In this document: positions 1 through 9,746 of the stretch, one piece after another | Position numbering within the stretch: the first letter of the stretch is position 1 | Layout: each line of letters starts with the position of its first letter | Assembly (NCBI GenBank): GCA_944324495.1 | Contig: CALUWN010000004.1 | Span: 62,001-126,000 of the forward strand | Source: an uncultured Mucispirillum sp. | GTDB taxonomy: Bacteria; Chrysiogenota; Deferribacteres; Deferribacterales; Mucispirillaceae | Length of the DNA stretch: 64,000 bases | Direction of reading: 5' to 3' | Made by a program: the position numbers and the translations under genes | The notes under the pieces: generated by a model | What the model saw: only the letters and a program-made list of their open reading frames with translations | Told to the model about the DNA's origin: nothing | Databases searched by the model: none

Positions 1-172
1 TACTTATAATAATAACAGCATAAAAAATTACTTGTCCTTTGACAGTATAAATTGAAGGAAATATTTTAGGGAGTATAAATTCTATTAATATAAAAAGAAT
101 TAATACAACTATAGCATTAACTATATTACCCTTGTTAATAATATTACTAAGCTTTGAGCCTTTATTAGCCAT
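1..172 (-). CDS. Membrane protein, 5' part only (cut by window edge)
   Basis: An open frame runs from an ATG at 172 down to the window edge, giving the first 57 residues of a protein that starts MANKGSKLSNIINKGN. A strongly hydrophobic segment (about residues 17-35) is followed by a short loop with VKGQ and a second hydrophobic stretch, so it is probably a small multi-pass inner-membrane protein. The frame is closed upstream by a stop just before the ATG, and no other start exists. GGGAA lies about 8 nt before the ATG. It sits 34 nt behind the secreted SH3-like gene on the same strand and may be cotranscribed. No family recognised. Confidence 0.55.
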   Translation of the reverse strand, partial: MANKGSKLSNIINKGNIVNAIVVLILFILIEFILPKIFPSIYTVKGQVIFYAVIIIS

Positions 173-206
173 AATAAATTCCCATACATCATCAAATACA
201 ATATAC

Positions 207-1064
207 TTAGTACATTAAATATTCACAATACTCTACCTGGCTTGAATGAATATATCCAAATACACCAGTTTCCCAGGTTGACTGCCCTGCTTTTAAAAAT
301 ACAACTGGCAGCCATTTGCTGTCAGAACTTTTCGATGGCATTTCTATTAGATAAGCTTTTTCATTATCCATGCTGCTATCATTATTTAAATTGTTTTTAT
401 ACACCTTAAAAAGAATTTTACCACCAGGGGTTTCTCTTAAATTAGAATAATCATCTTCTGTTGTAAGGCATAAAGTGTTACCTGTTTTTGAAGCATCTAA
501 ATACCATTTTTTCACATCACCTGTTGGTTTAATATATGAACTATTAAATTGTGCTGCATAGCCTAACTCATTTATTATCTGTAAGTTGTTAATAGTAAGC
601 TCCACATGAACTGCAAAACCACCTATTATATATTTATCTCCATTATGAAATTTTTCTCCAAATATCTTTTTAAATTCACTGTCTGGTATATCCATACTAT
701 CACTTAATATACTTGCTAAATACTTATTAGATACATCATTTAGTAATACAATGGTATCAAAACTATATCCATCTGATACATCTATTCTCTCCTGCTTATC
801 AGGATAAAATATAAATCGCCATTTAGCAGGCATTGCTACATCATCCAAATAATAATGGTAAACTAAAACACCACTAATTTTACCACTGCCACTAAAATAT
901 ACTGATGATTGGTCTTCTGAGCGTTTATCATACTTTAAAGATAAATTACTAACCATATTACTACTAAATAAATCAGTAAAATCATCTCGTGAAATAAGTT
1001 CCTTATAGGCATATGATGAAGATACAATTGTAAATGTGAATATAACAAGAAATACCTTTTTCAT
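207..1064 (-). CDS. Secreted protein with C-terminal bacterial SH3-like domain
   Basis: A 285-residue protein with a clear Sec signal peptide (MKKVFLVIFTFTIVSSSYAY, cleavage near residue 20), so it is probably periplasmic or surface exposed. The middle (about residues 50-180) is not recognised. The last ~90 residues read like an SH3b domain: NLRETPGGKIL, then a strand with KWLPVVFL, then GVFGYIHSSQVEYCE, which is the usual 'no-frills turn, W-V core, G-x-I' pattern of that fold. Bacterial SH3 domains often bind cell wall or protein ligands; no catalytic domain accompanies it here. A good ribosome site (GGGAG) precedes the ATG. Function unknown. Confidence 0.6.
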   Translation of the reverse strand: MKKVFLVIFTFTIVSSSYAYKELISRDDFTDLFSSNMVSNLSLKYDKRSEDQSSVYFSGSGKISGVLVYHYYLDDVAMPAKWRFIFYPDKQERIDVSDGYSFDTIVLLNDVSNKYLASILSDSMDIPDSEFKKIFGEKFHNGDKYIIGGFAVHVELTINNLQIINELGYAAQFNSSYIKPTGDVKKWYLDASKTGNTLCLTTEDDYSNLRETPGGKILFKVYKNNLNNDSSMDNEKAYLIEMPSKSSDSKWLPVVFLKAGQSTWETGVFGYIHSSQVEYCEYLMY

Positions 1065-1172
1065 TATTTTCTCCCACCTTAAAAAATAATTATAAAATCA
1101 ATTAAAATACCTATATTTTAAAGTAATAATATACTTTTTATTTACTATAGTCAACTTTTTTTAAAATTCTTC

Positions 1173-1200
1173 TTGCATTATAAATAAATATGTTTATAAT
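1173..1200 (+). promoter_or_regulatory. Sigma-70 type promoter for nhaB
   Basis: TTGCAT at 1173-1178 and TATAAT at 1195-1200 are separated by 16 nt, with the nhaB start 33 nt downstream of the -10 box. The -10 box matches the consensus fully. Divergent from the SH3-like gene. Confidence 0.5.
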
Positions 1201-1233
1201 GGAAGTGGCGAATTTTTTTGTCGGGAGAACGAG

Positions 1234-2763
1234 ATGAACGAAAACGGTAGTCCTTACGCTCAAAAAGAGCAAAACATTCTATCTGCCTTAGGTTCTAACT
1301 TTTTAGGCAGAGCTCCAAGATGGTATAAAATATTAATACTATCTTACCTTATCATTAACCCTATTTTATTTGCTATTAACCCATTTGTAGCAGGCTGGGT
1401 GCTTATGGCAGAATTTATTTCTACATTGGCCTTAGCTTTAGTATGCTATCCCCTTCCTTCAGGTGGTTTATTAGCTATTGAAGCAGTCGTTATTGGTATG
1501 ACTAATGCAGCACATGTATATGACCATGTGAAAGATAACTTCCCAGTATTATTATTACTTATGTTTATGGTAGCAGGTATATTCTTTATGAAAGAACTGT
1601 TACTCTTTATATTTACTCGTCTTTTAGTATCTGTACGCTCTAAAATATTATTATCTTTAATATTTGCATTTTTAGGCGCATTTTTATCTGCATTTTTAGA
1701 TGCTTTAACAGTTGTTGCTGTTGTTATTACAGTTGCTTACGGATTTTACGGCATCTACCATAAATATGCATCATCTAAAGGTGAAAAACAAGCCAAATCA
1801 ATTAAAGATGATGATGATATTGATGAACAGGATAAAAAAGATTTAGAAAACTTCCGTGGTTTTTTAAGAAATTTAATGATGCACGCTGCTGTTGGTACTG
1901 CTTTAGGTGGTGCTTTAACTCTTGTTGGTGAACCACAAAACTTAATTATCGGCAAACAAATGGGCTGGGATTTTATTGAGTTTTTTAAACAATGCTCACC
2001 TATTTCTGTACCTGTATTTTTTGCAGGGCTTTTAACTTGCTTATTTGTAGAAGTTACAAAAATATTAGGCTATGGTTACCAGTTACCAGAAAATGTTCGT
2101 GCAGTTTTAGAAGCTGAAGTGCAAAAAACTTCCGAAAATATGGATAGTAAAACTATTGCAAGATACATTGTGGAAGCAATAGCTGGTGTATTTTTAATTA
2201 TTGCTCTTGCCCTTCACTTAGCAGAGGTTGGTCTTGTAGGTTTAACAATTATTGTTTTAGTTACATCTTTTACAGGTGTTACAGAAGAACATCATTTTGG
2301 TGAAGCATTTACAGAATCACTTCCATTTACTGCTCTTTTAGTTGTATTCTTTACTATAGTTGCAGTTATTGCAGACCAAGGTTTATTTAAACCTATTGTT
2401 GATGTAGTATTTAGTATGGACGGTAAAGACCAAATAATGGCGTTCTTTATTGCAAACGGTGTGCTTTCTGCTATTAGTGATAATGTGTTTGTAGCTACTG
2501 TATATATTACTGAAGTTACAAGTGCTCTTAAAAGCGGTATAATTGATGCAGTTCAAGCTGACAAGTTAGCTGTTGCCACAAATATGGGTACAAATATTCC
2601 ATCTGTTGCTACTCCTAATGGTCAAGCAGCATTTTTATTCCTGTTAACTTCATCACTTGCACCATTAATAAGGCTTTCTTATTTAGAAATGCTGAAACTT
2701 GCAGCACCTTACACTGTTGTAATGACTTCTGTTGCACTAATAGCTACACATTTTAACCTGTAA
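1234..2763 (+). CDS. nhaB: Na+/H+ antiporter NhaB
   Basis: Inner-membrane antiporter that exports Na+ in exchange for protons, helping pH and sodium homeostasis. At 509 residues it has the usual length for NhaB (about 510). The whole sequence is a chain of hydrophobic segments broken by one charged loop (about residues 180-205, [19 protein letters not shown]). The NhaB signature [20 protein letters not shown] lies near residues 222-241, and the [15 protein letters not shown] segment near 414-428 is also typical. GGGAG stands 9 nt before the ATG. The larE-like gene follows after only one base, so the two are probably one transcript, although no functional link is known. Confidence 0.93.
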   Translation: MNENGSPYAQKEQNILSALGSNFLGRAPRWYKILILSYLIINPILFAINPFVAGWVLMAEFISTLALALVCYPLPSGGLLAIEAVVIGMTNAAHVYDHVKDNFPVLLLLMFMVAGIFFMKELLLFIFTRLLVSVRSKILLSLIFAFLGAFLSAFLDALTVVAVVITVAYGFYGIYHKYASSKGEKQAKSIKDDDDIDEQDKKDLENFRGFLRNLMMHAAVGTALGGALTLVGEPQNLIIGKQMGWDFIEFFKQCSPISVPVFFAGLLTCLFVEVTKILGYGYQLPENVRAVLEAEVQKTSENMDSKTIARYIVEAIAGVFLIIALALHLAEVGLVGLTIIVLVTSFTGVTEEHHFGEAFTESLPFTALLVVFFTIVAVIADQGLFKPIVDVVFSMDGKDQIMAFFIANGVLSAISDNVFVATVYITEVTSALKSGIIDAVQADKLAVATNMGTNIPSVATPNGQAAFLFLLTSSLAPLIRLSYLEMLKLAAPYTVVMTSVALIATHFNL

Positions 2764-2764
2764 T

Positions 2765-3568
2765 ATGAATTTAGATTACAAGGAAAATAAACTTATAGAA
2801 ATTTTAAAGGATTTAGGGAACTGTGCTATCGCTTTTTCTGGTGGCACAGATTCCACCCTTTTACTTTACTATCTTTCAAAACTAAAAATAAATTCAAAAG
2901 CATATACTTTTCATTCATATTTATACCCAGAAGATGAACTTACTGAAGCTGTAGAAACAGCAAAAAATCTTGGTATAAGTCATGAAGTTATAAAAATTGA
3001 CCCACTTAATGATATAGAAAATATTAAAAATAATCCTAAAGAAAGATGCTATATATGTAAAAAATATATGTTCTCTCTCCTTCTATTAAAGGCTAAAAAC
3101 GATGGTATGCAGCATATTATAGAGGGTTCAAATTTTGATGATAGAAGTGACTTTCGCCCCGGTAAAAAAGCCGTAGATGAACTAAATATTTTAAGCCCAC
3201 TTGATATGGCAAAACTTACAAAAAATGAAATAAGAAGTTTACTAAAAAAAGCAGGTCTAAATTATACAAAACCTTCTTTTGCGTGCTATTTTTCAAGGTT
3301 TCCTTATAACACGGAAATTACAAGAAATATGATTAACAAAATATCAGCTTGTGAAGTATATATTCATAAACAGGGGCTTAATTCAGTAAGAGTAAGATTT
3401 CACAATAATATTGCACGACTTGAAGCAAACAAAAAACATATGGATGAAATAATATTAAATAATAAATTACGAGAAAATATAATAGAGTATATTAAGGCAC
3501 AAGGATTTATGTTTATAGTATTAGATTTAGAAGAATACAAAACAGGGTCTATGAATAGGACTTTATAA
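2765..3568 (+). CDS. larE: LarE-like ATP-dependent sacrificial sulfur transferase (PP-loop)
   Basis: A 267-residue PP-loop ATP pyrophosphatase. The P-loop SGGTDS is at residues 25-30; RCYICKK gives a CxxC at 95-98; EGSNFDDRSDFRPG at 120-132 is the conserved LarE central motif; and PSFACYFSRFPYNTEIT carries Cys174, matching the cysteine that LarE enzymes give up as sulfur donor. LarE normally sulfurates the nickel-pincer precursor used by lactate racemase and relatives, after LarB and before LarC. Neither larB nor larC is in this window, so the partner system must lie elsewhere or the protein does another sulfuration. Directly behind nhaB, and its stop overlaps the next start (TAATG). Confidence 0.8.
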   Translation: MNLDYKENKLIEILKDLGNCAIAFSGGTDSTLLLYYLSKLKINSKAYTFHSYLYPEDELTEAVETAKNLGISHEVIKIDPLNDIENIKNNPKERCYICKKYMFSLLLLKAKNDGMQHIIEGSNFDDRSDFRPGKKAVDELNILSPLDMAKLTKNEIRSLLKKAGLNYTKPSFACYFSRFPYNTEITRNMINKISACEVYIHKQGLNSVRVRFHNNIARLEANKKHMDEIILNNKLRENIIEYIKAQGFMFIVLDLEEYKTGSMNRTL

Positions 3569-4446
3569 TGACAAAAGCATATTTAATAAAATATGCTTTT
3601 ATACTGATTTTACTACACAACGTAACAATATATGCCAACTCTAGTGAAATAAACAATAAGTTTTATAAATTAGGTTATATAAAGAAAGAAAAGTATAATT
3701 TTAGTTTATCTTATTCTAACTATTCTAATAATAACAACTTTACTATTAATAATATACGACAAAACAATTTATCTCATACTGGGTATAATTTAGAAATACA
3801 TAGTAATAATATTCAAAAAAGAAATAATGGAGTAATTTCAGAATTTGGAGTACAAATACTACCACCTTTGAAAGCATTTATCAGCTATAATTATAAAGAA
3901 ACAGAAACAAAAATAAATTATACTATTCCTAACAAAAGCTTTATACTACTTACAAAAGATTACAGCAGCACATATGCAATAAAAGATGAAGAACATACAT
4001 TTATGAGTGGCATAGAATTAACATATGAATATAAATACAAAAATTTTGTGCCTTATATTAACTTTATTTCTGCTTTTGGAGTTACAGCTTCTACGAATTA
4101 TGAAAATATATTCTATAGTATGAATATAGCTTTACAAGCTGGTTTGTTATATAAAATAAATAAAAATTATAATATAAAAGCATATACTGGTGTTGACTAT
4201 ACATCCTTGTATAATGGCAGTTTGATTAACGATAAAGTTATTATAAATATACCAAAAGAATACTTATTAATAAATATACCTGCACAGCAAATAGAAGCAG
4301 AATTTATGTATGAAGAAAAATACAACAATAATATAAATATGACAGTTGGTCTAGAACTAAAACTTTATAAACATTATAATATCTTTTTAGAAACAAAATT
4401 TATTAATAATCTATTTATAAATTTTGGTATAGAATACTACTGGTAA
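3568..4446 (+). CDS. Exported beta-barrel-like outer membrane protein
   Basis: A 292-residue protein with an N-terminal signal sequence (hydrophobic residues 9-22, ending near YANSS). The mature part is rich in Asn, Tyr, Ile and Lys and shows alternating strand-like patterns; it ends in FGIEYYW, an aromatic terminus typical of proteins inserted by the BAM machinery. This suggests a small outer-membrane barrel of about 10-12 strands. Start codon overlaps the larE stop by one base, so translation is probably coupled. Very AT-rich codon use even for this window. No specific family recognised. Confidence 0.55.
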   Translation: MTKAYLIKYAFILILLHNVTIYANSSEINNKFYKLGYIKKEKYNFSLSYSNYSNNNNFTINNIRQNNLSHTGYNLEIHSNNIQKRNNGVISEFGVQILPPLKAFISYNYKETETKINYTIPNKSFILLTKDYSSTYAIKDEEHTFMSGIELTYEYKYKNFVPYINFISAFGVTASTNYENIFYSMNIALQAGLLYKINKNYNIKAYTGVDYTSLYNGSLINDKVIINIPKEYLLINIPAQQIEAEFMYEEKYNNNINMTVGLELKLYKHYNIFLETKFINNLFINFGIEYYW

Positions 4447-4457
4447 ATATAATATTA

Positions 4458-5516
4458 TCAAGATTTATCCGTAAAATATAAATAAAAAGAATCATCTACC
4501 TGCTGCAATCCTGCTACACCTACCCCTATTAATCTTAGTGGGACTTTTCCTGCATTATGTTCATCAAATAATTGTTTTGCATAATTATAAATATCATCAT
4601 GAGTAAAAAAATACTTATTTTGAGTTTTTCTATAAGTTTTATATTCAAAATCATATGTTTTTAAAGTTAATGAAATAACTTTAGCAGCATACAGATTATC
4701 CATTAATTTACGTGATACTTTTTCTGATAATAAATACATATATGAATACAATTCCTGCTTTGAAGATATATCGTATTCAAATGTGGTTGCCTTACTTATG
4801 GATTTATTAGAAAGTTTTACAGCCTCATCTTCTTCATAAATACCATTTACTGCATTATAAAGCTTCTTACCATGGATTCCTAAAATATTTTCAAGATTTT
4901 CTTTGCCATAAGTCCTTAATTCATAAACAGAAAATATACCATATTCAGATAAACGGTTTAAAGTACTTGCACCTATTCCCCATATTTTTGATAAAGGAAA
5001 TGAATCAAGAAATGATACAGCCAAATCATTATCTACAATGTAATACCCATCAGGCTTGTTTACAGTTGTTGCCATTTTTGCAGTCATTTTATTAGGTCCT
5101 ACACCTATAGTACAGCTAATATCAAAATATTTTTTTATAACATACTTTATTTTCTTAATTAGCTGAAAAGTATCCATCTTTATATCTGTAATATCAGCAT
5201 AAGCCTCATCAATAGATGATACAACTAATTTTGGAAGCATTTTAGAAAGAAGTGAGAAAATATTTTTAGAAACAATGCTGTATTTTTGGATATCTACAGG
5301 CAAAAATACAAGCTCAGGGCATAGACTTTTGGCAACAGCACTACCCATTCCAGAATAAACGCCATACTTTCTTGCTTCATAAGAGCAGGTGCATATAACT
5401 CCCCTATCCATGTTTCCACCAACTGCCAGTGGACGGTGCTTCAAATATGGCTTAAATGACTGCTCCACAGAAACATAAAAAGCATCCATATCTATACACA
5501 TAATACGGTATGACAT
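4458..5516 (-). CDS. dinB: DNA polymerase IV (Y family, DinB)
   Basis: Error-prone translesion DNA polymerase of 352 residues, the usual DinB length. The catalytic acidic residues are in CIDMDAFYVSVEQ (residues 7-19, Asp8 and Asp10) and SSIDEAYADIT (about 100-110). The GRPLAVGG-like element (HRPLAVGG), the YEARKYGV motif and the helix-hairpin-helix region WGIGASTLNRLSEYGI follow in the family order. The C-terminal little-finger domain is complete, but no obvious beta-clamp peptide longer than LQQVDDSFYLYF is seen. It lies 14 nt behind lexA on the same strand, so it should be expressed from the LexA-controlled promoter as part of the SOS response. Confidence 0.93.
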   Translation of the reverse strand: MSYRIMCIDMDAFYVSVEQSFKPYLKHRPLAVGGNMDRGVICTCSYEARKYGVYSGMGSAVAKSLCPELVFLPVDIQKYSIVSKNIFSLLSKMLPKLVVSSIDEAYADITDIKMDTFQLIKKIKYVIKKYFDISCTIGVGPNKMTAKMATTVNKPDGYYIVDNDLAVSFLDSFPLSKIWGIGASTLNRLSEYGIFSVYELRTYGKENLENILGIHGKKLYNAVNGIYEEDEAVKLSNKSISKATTFEYDISSKQELYSYMYLLSEKVSRKLMDNLYAAKVISLTLKTYDFEYKTYRKTQNKYFFTHDDIYNYAKQLFDEHNAGKVPLRLIGVGVAGLQQVDDSFYLYFTDKS

Positions 5517-5530
5517 ATTTATATATATAC

Positions 5531-6145
5531 CTACATAAATTTATAGCCCTGCTCCCTTAACCTTAAAAGCATAACATACCTGCCGATTACTTCAAATGTA
5601 TCATCCTCTGTAACAGGGATTGGTTCAAAATCATCATTTGCAGGAAGTAAAAATACACCTTCATTTGTTTTCTTAAAAGTTTTTAAAGTTACTTCACCAT
5701 TTAAGCGAAATGCACCTATCTGCCCGCTACTAATTTCCTTGCAAGGCTGGATAAAAACATAATCACCAGGTAGTATGCCTTTATCTTTCATGCTGTAACC
5801 ATCAACTATTAAGAAAAAACCACCGTTAGAATTTTTAAGAAACTCTTTTACAGGAATATAACCTTCAATATTTTCTTCTGCCATAACAGGAGTACCTGCA
5901 ACAATTCTACCAATCACTGGTATGCCTAAATCTTCCTCCTCAGAAGTAACAGGAGCTAAAGAGCGGGCAACACCTGATGACCTGTTTAAAACACCTTGTG
6001 CTTCAAGCCTGTCAAGCATAGCTTTAACTGTGGAAGGTGAACTTACACCCATTCCTTTGGCTATCTCTCTAATAGAAGGAGAATAGCCATTATCTTTATG
6101 AAAATCTAGTATAAATTGTAATAAACGTTCCTGCTTATTTGTCAT
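5531..6145 (-). CDS. lexA: LexA repressor (SOS regulator)
   Basis: SOS repressor of 204 residues. The N-terminal winged helix-turn-helix (residues 1-65, YSPSIREIAKGMGVSSPSTV) binds DNA. The C-terminal S24 self-cleavage domain shows the cleavage site Ala83-Gly84 in RIVAGTPVMA, Ser118 in DGYSMK and Lys155 in EVTLKTF, all the residues needed for RecA-stimulated autolysis. I chose the ATG at 6145 because a GGGGTG ribosome site lies just upstream and the alternative start 20 codons earlier would read through the operator. dinB follows 14 nt downstream. ntrX ends only 60 nt before it, so some read-through from ntrYX is possible. Confidence 0.95.
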   Translation of the reverse strand: MTNKQERLLQFILDFHKDNGYSPSIREIAKGMGVSSPSTVKAMLDRLEAQGVLNRSSGVARSLAPVTSEEEDLGIPVIGRIVAGTPVMAEENIEGYIPVKEFLKNSNGGFFLIVDGYSMKDKGILPGDYVFIQPCKEISSGQIGAFRLNGEVTLKTFKKTNEGVFLLPANDDFEPIPVTEDDTFEVIGRYVMLLRLREQGYKFM

Positions 6146-6155
6146 AATACACCCC

Positions 6156-6176
6156 GAACATATGTTCAATAGAACA
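6156..6176 (-). promoter_or_regulatory. LexA operator (Cheo-box type) before lexA-dinB
   Basis: GAACATATGTTC at 6156-6167 is a perfect 12-bp palindrome and fits the Gram-positive LexA box GAAC-N4-GTTC. A third half-site follows: GTTC-AATA-GAAC at 6164-6175. The three half-sites alternate in direction with 4-nt spacers. It sits 10 nt upstream of the lexA start, so it should allow autorepression. Confidence 0.8.
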
Positions 6177-6205
6177 TTTATACTACATACTTTTACAAAT
6201 TGCAA

Positions 6206-7570
6206 CTATTTTTTATATTTTTCCAAATCATATGATTTAATTTTCCTATACAGATATGTTCTTTCCATATCTAAAACTCTTGCAGTTTGAGCAATATTCC
6301 AGTTAGTTGACTGTAATGCCTTTAATATAAAGTTTTTTTCAAACTCATCTCTTGCTTCTTTTAAAGATGGGCTGTACATATCTGACTGGATATCTATTTC
6401 TATATTATCATTACCAGAAATCAATATACTTGGTGCATCTTTTACATCAAGTACATCATCTTCTGATAGAACAACCATTCTTTCAACTACATTTTTTAAC
6501 TGCCTTACATTACCTGGCCATTCATATGACACAAATAAATTCATTAATTCTTCTGTTATTGTTTTTTCTTTTAAACCATTAATTGTTACAGTTTCATTAA
6601 TAAAATAGCTAATAAGCAGCGGTATATCATCTTTTCTCTTTCTTAATGGTGGTACTTCTATAGGTATTACATTTATCCTGTAAAATAAATCTGAACGAAA
6701 TCTATTAGATTCTATTTCAAGTTGTAAATCTTTATTTGTAGCTGAAATAAGGCGGAAATCTGATTTAATAACATCATTACCACCAAGACGGCTAAATTCC
6801 CCAGTTTCTAAAACTCGTAAAAGTTTAGCCTGCATCATAAGCCCCATGTCACCTATTTCATCAAGAAATAAAATACCTTCATTGGCAAGCTCAAATTTAC
6901 CTATTTTGCGTTTTACTGCACCAGTGTATGCTCCTTTTTCTGAGCCAAAAAGTTCACTTTCTATTAATTCTGTTGGCACAGCTGAGCAGTTTATTTCCAC
7001 AAAAGGTTTATCGTTACGTTTACCAAGCATATGTATTAAACGTGCTACGTGTTCTTTACCTGTACCATTTTCACCTGTTATTAATACCCATGAATTCATT
7101 GTTGCAATACGTTCTATTTTCTCTTTTAAACGTAAAATTGCATCGCTTACACCTATTAAATCATACTTTTTAATATTTTTATATTTAGAACTGCGTAAAT
7201 CCTGCATAAGCGACATTTTATCATCTAAATGCTTGATTATCATTACTATACGTTCTAAAGATAATGGTTTTTCAAGAAAATCATAAGCACCATAACGGAT
7301 TGTATCAACAGCCGTTTCTATAGTACCATGGCCACTTATCATAATAACTTCTGTTTCTGGAAAATGACGTTTTACTTCTTTTAAACCCTCTACACCATCA
7401 ATATCTGGAAGCCATATATCTAAAAATAATACATCAAACTTACTTTCCTGTAGCTTTTTATAACCATCTGCATAATTTAAACTGTAATCACAATCATAAC
7501 CTTCATCTGTTAAAATACCTTTTATTGCAGAACAAATATTTTTTTCATCATCAATAATTAATATTTTCAT
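6206..7570 (-). CDS. ntrX: NtrX-like sigma-54 response regulator
   Basis: A 454-residue transcription activator of the NtrC family. Receiver domain (residues 1-120) with the acidic pocket in IIDDEKN and the phosphoacceptor Asp in FLDIWLPD (about residue 52). AAA+ domain with Walker A GENGTGKEH (about 166-174), the sigma-54 contact loop GAYTGA (about 213-218) and Walker B ILFLDEIGD. The Fis-type helix-turn-helix (NWNIAQTARVLDMERTYLYRK) is at the C-terminus. Pairing with an NtrY-type kinase in the same transcript (TAATG overlap) makes NtrX the best name. It implies that sigma-54 promoters are used in this organism, which fits the candidate promoter before fliD. Confidence 0.88.
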   Translation of the reverse strand: MKILIIDDEKNICSAIKGILTDEGYDCDYSLNYADGYKKLQESKFDVLFLDIWLPDIDGVEGLKEVKRHFPETEVIMISGHGTIETAVDTIRYGAYDFLEKPLSLERIVMIIKHLDDKMSLMQDLRSSKYKNIKKYDLIGVSDAILRLKEKIERIATMNSWVLITGENGTGKEHVARLIHMLGKRNDKPFVEINCSAVPTELIESELFGSEKGAYTGAVKRKIGKFELANEGILFLDEIGDMGLMMQAKLLRVLETGEFSRLGGNDVIKSDFRLISATNKDLQLEIESNRFRSDLFYRINVIPIEVPPLRKRKDDIPLLISYFINETVTINGLKEKTITEELMNLFVSYEWPGNVRQLKNVVERMVVLSEDDVLDVKDAPSILISGNDNIEIDIQSDMYSPSLKEARDEFEKNFILKALQSTNWNIAQTARVLDMERTYLYRKIKSYDLEKYKK

Positions 7571-9735
7571 TATATACCTCGTGGAAGTAAAATTTTAAAA
7601 TACGCACCGCCAGTTTCATTATTCCCTGCAGTAATCGTTCCAGAATGCTCTTCTACAATCTTTCTAACTATTGCAAGCCCAAGCCCTGTACCACCCTGAC
7701 GTTTACTAAAATATGGTTTAAATAAATTTGGTATATCTTTTTCATCCATACCTTTACCACTATCTTTTATTACTATCTCTATTTTATCATTTATTTCTAA
7801 TACTTCAATATTTATTATTCCCTTTTCGTTACCAATTATGTATACAGCATTAGATATAATATTTTGAAAAACACGCCTTAATTGAAGTCTGTCACATAAA
7901 ATCTCAATTTCTGGGCTGCATGAAACAACAAATTCAATACTAGAATATGTTTCCCTGTATAATGAAACAGTATCTTTTAATAAAGATAAAAGATTAACAT
8001 CATGCTTATCTGCCTTAGGAAGCCTTGCAAACATATTAAATTCTTCTATTAATTCTTTTAAATTATCAGCTTCTGTAATGATAATATCCATACTTTCGCT
8101 AATTACTTCTCTTGAAGATATATCATTCATTTTATCTGCTTTTCTTTTAACTCTTTCTGCCATTAACTTAATAGGTGTAAGCGGATTTTTAACCTCATGA
8201 GCAATTCGCGTTGCAATATCTTTCCATAAGGCTACTTTTTGAGCATCTACAATATCTGTAACATCACCTAAAAGAATAAGCACCTGTTCTTCTTCCCTTA
8301 AAACAATTTTTGAAAGATTCATTATAAATAATTTGTTTTCATCTTTATCTAATACTTCTATATTTTCAGCTTGTTCGCTTTTATCACTTCCCATAAAATC
8401 TTTAACTTTTTCTAATATTAAACTGTTATATATAGAGCGGTATTTACTAATAAATAAATCTGCTTTAATATTTGACTTTAAAATCTGCATTTCATTAGAT
8501 AAAAGCATAATAGATGAATCAACATTTTTAAAAATGGCATCAATATATGTATTATCTCTTGAAATTTGTTCAAACATTTCAGATAAAACCACATTTTTTG
8601 ATGAAAGCTCTGTTGTATATTCTTTTAATTTTGTTGTCATACTATTAAAAGCAGATACTAAATCACCTATTTCGCCTCCAGTAAATTCTTTAACTATTAC
8701 ATCAAAATTACCGCTGGATATTTTCTTACTTGCTTTTGCAAGCTCCTCAATAGGTTTAGTTATACTTCTTGCAAAAAGCATACTTATCCAGATTGATGAA
8801 AATAAAAGCAGTAAAGAAATCTGTAAAAGCTGCAATATACTTGAGTTTTTTATAGGGTTTGCAAAATACAGGTTTTGATTATACATCTTTAAATCATCCT
8901 GCATTCCGCTTAAATCATCAAATACAGCTTTTGAAGTTTGCTGCATTATTAAAAACCCGCCATTATTAGAATTTTGAGAATAGCTTCCACCCCAGTGGAT
9001 GCCCCTGCCTATATCATCAAATCCATACACATATTTATCTTTTAATAATTCTTGTTTATGTGCAAGCAGTTTTTCAAGCAGGTAATTATTACCAGTATTA
9101 TTACATTTTAAAATTATTTCACCTTTACTATCAAATACAACTATATCGTTTAATACATCAGTATAAACATACCTGCATATATTATTAATGTAGTTATCTA
9201 TAATATTTTTATTATATAGATTGTTATCATCAAGATAGCTGCTGAAAAAAGAAATATAGTTATCCAATTGTTTTTGTTCATGGATACGGTAATCATCAAT
9301 AAATACTGTTGCTTTAGAAACAATACTATCCACCTGCCTGTTATACCATTTATTAATTTCATCTGTTAATAGCTGACTTGAATATATAAATATAATAGAT
9401 ACAGGTAAAATGGTAACAGCTAAAGAAAATGTTAAAAGTTTTATTTTTAATGTGCCACGCTGTTCTGATAATATCTTCACAAGGTTTCTAAAAATAAGTA
9501 AAAGCAGCACAATCACAAGAATAATATTAATATTAAGCAGTAAAAACATTGATACATTTGAATACCACGGATAACCCATATGGGTAATATTTTTACCTGC
9601 AATAATATTTACTATTATTACTATAATAAAATATATTAGGTATTTACGTAAATTACTCTTAGCATCACCACTTGATGATGTTAAAAATTTAATAAAATTA
9701 ATTAGTTTTTCTTTTATTATATTTAATAACTTCAT
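7570..9735 (-). CDS. ntrY: NtrY-like membrane sensor histidine kinase
   Basis: A 721-residue sensor kinase. Two N-terminal membrane segments, a further one near residue 90-115, and another near 300-325 enclose a roughly 170-residue extracytoplasmic sensor region. A HAMP domain follows (FARSITKPIEELAKASKKI), then a PAS-like region, then the H-box IAHEVKNPLTPIKLMAERVK (about residue 500) and an ATPase domain with N-box (NIISNAVYII), G1 (IKDSGKGMDEKD) and G2 (GGTGLGLAIVRKI). This order and the long periplasmic part match NtrY. It overlaps ntrX by one base and starts 11 nt after the upstream secreted protein. Which signal it senses cannot be read from the sequence. Confidence 0.88.
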   Translation of the reverse strand: MKLLNIIKEKLINFIKFLTSSSGDAKSNLRKYLIYFIIVIIVNIIAGKNITHMGYPWYSNVSMFLLLNINIILVIVLLLLIFRNLVKILSEQRGTLKIKLLTFSLAVTILPVSIIFIYSSQLLTDEINKWYNRQVDSIVSKATVFIDDYRIHEQKQLDNYISFFSSYLDDNNLYNKNIIDNYINNICRYVYTDVLNDIVVFDSKGEIILKCNNTGNNYLLEKLLAHKQELLKDKYVYGFDDIGRGIHWGGSYSQNSNNGGFLIMQQTSKAVFDDLSGMQDDLKMYNQNLYFANPIKNSSILQLLQISLLLLFSSIWISMLFARSITKPIEELAKASKKISSGNFDVIVKEFTGGEIGDLVSAFNSMTTKLKEYTTELSSKNVVLSEMFEQISRDNTYIDAIFKNVDSSIMLLSNEMQILKSNIKADLFISKYRSIYNSLILEKVKDFMGSDKSEQAENIEVLDKDENKLFIMNLSKIVLREEEQVLILLGDVTDIVDAQKVALWKDIATRIAHEVKNPLTPIKLMAERVKRKADKMNDISSREVISESMDIIITEADNLKELIEEFNMFARLPKADKHDVNLLSLLKDTVSLYRETYSSIEFVVSCSPEIEILCDRLQLRRVFQNIISNAVYIIGNEKGIINIEVLEINDKIEIVIKDSGKGMDEKDIPNLFKPYFSKRQGGTGLGLAIVRKIVEEHSGTITAGNNETGGAYFKILLPRGI

Positions 9736-9746
9736 ATTTTAAAAAG

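Noticed and set aside
5531-6205. Start of lexA at 6205
   Set aside because: The extra 20 residues (MQFVKVCSINV...) do not resemble LexA, and translating them would place the operator inside the coding region.
6846-7286. Plus-strand open frame of 146 codons
   Set aside because: It lies antisense within the ntrX AAA+ domain, whose motifs on the minus strand are all intact.
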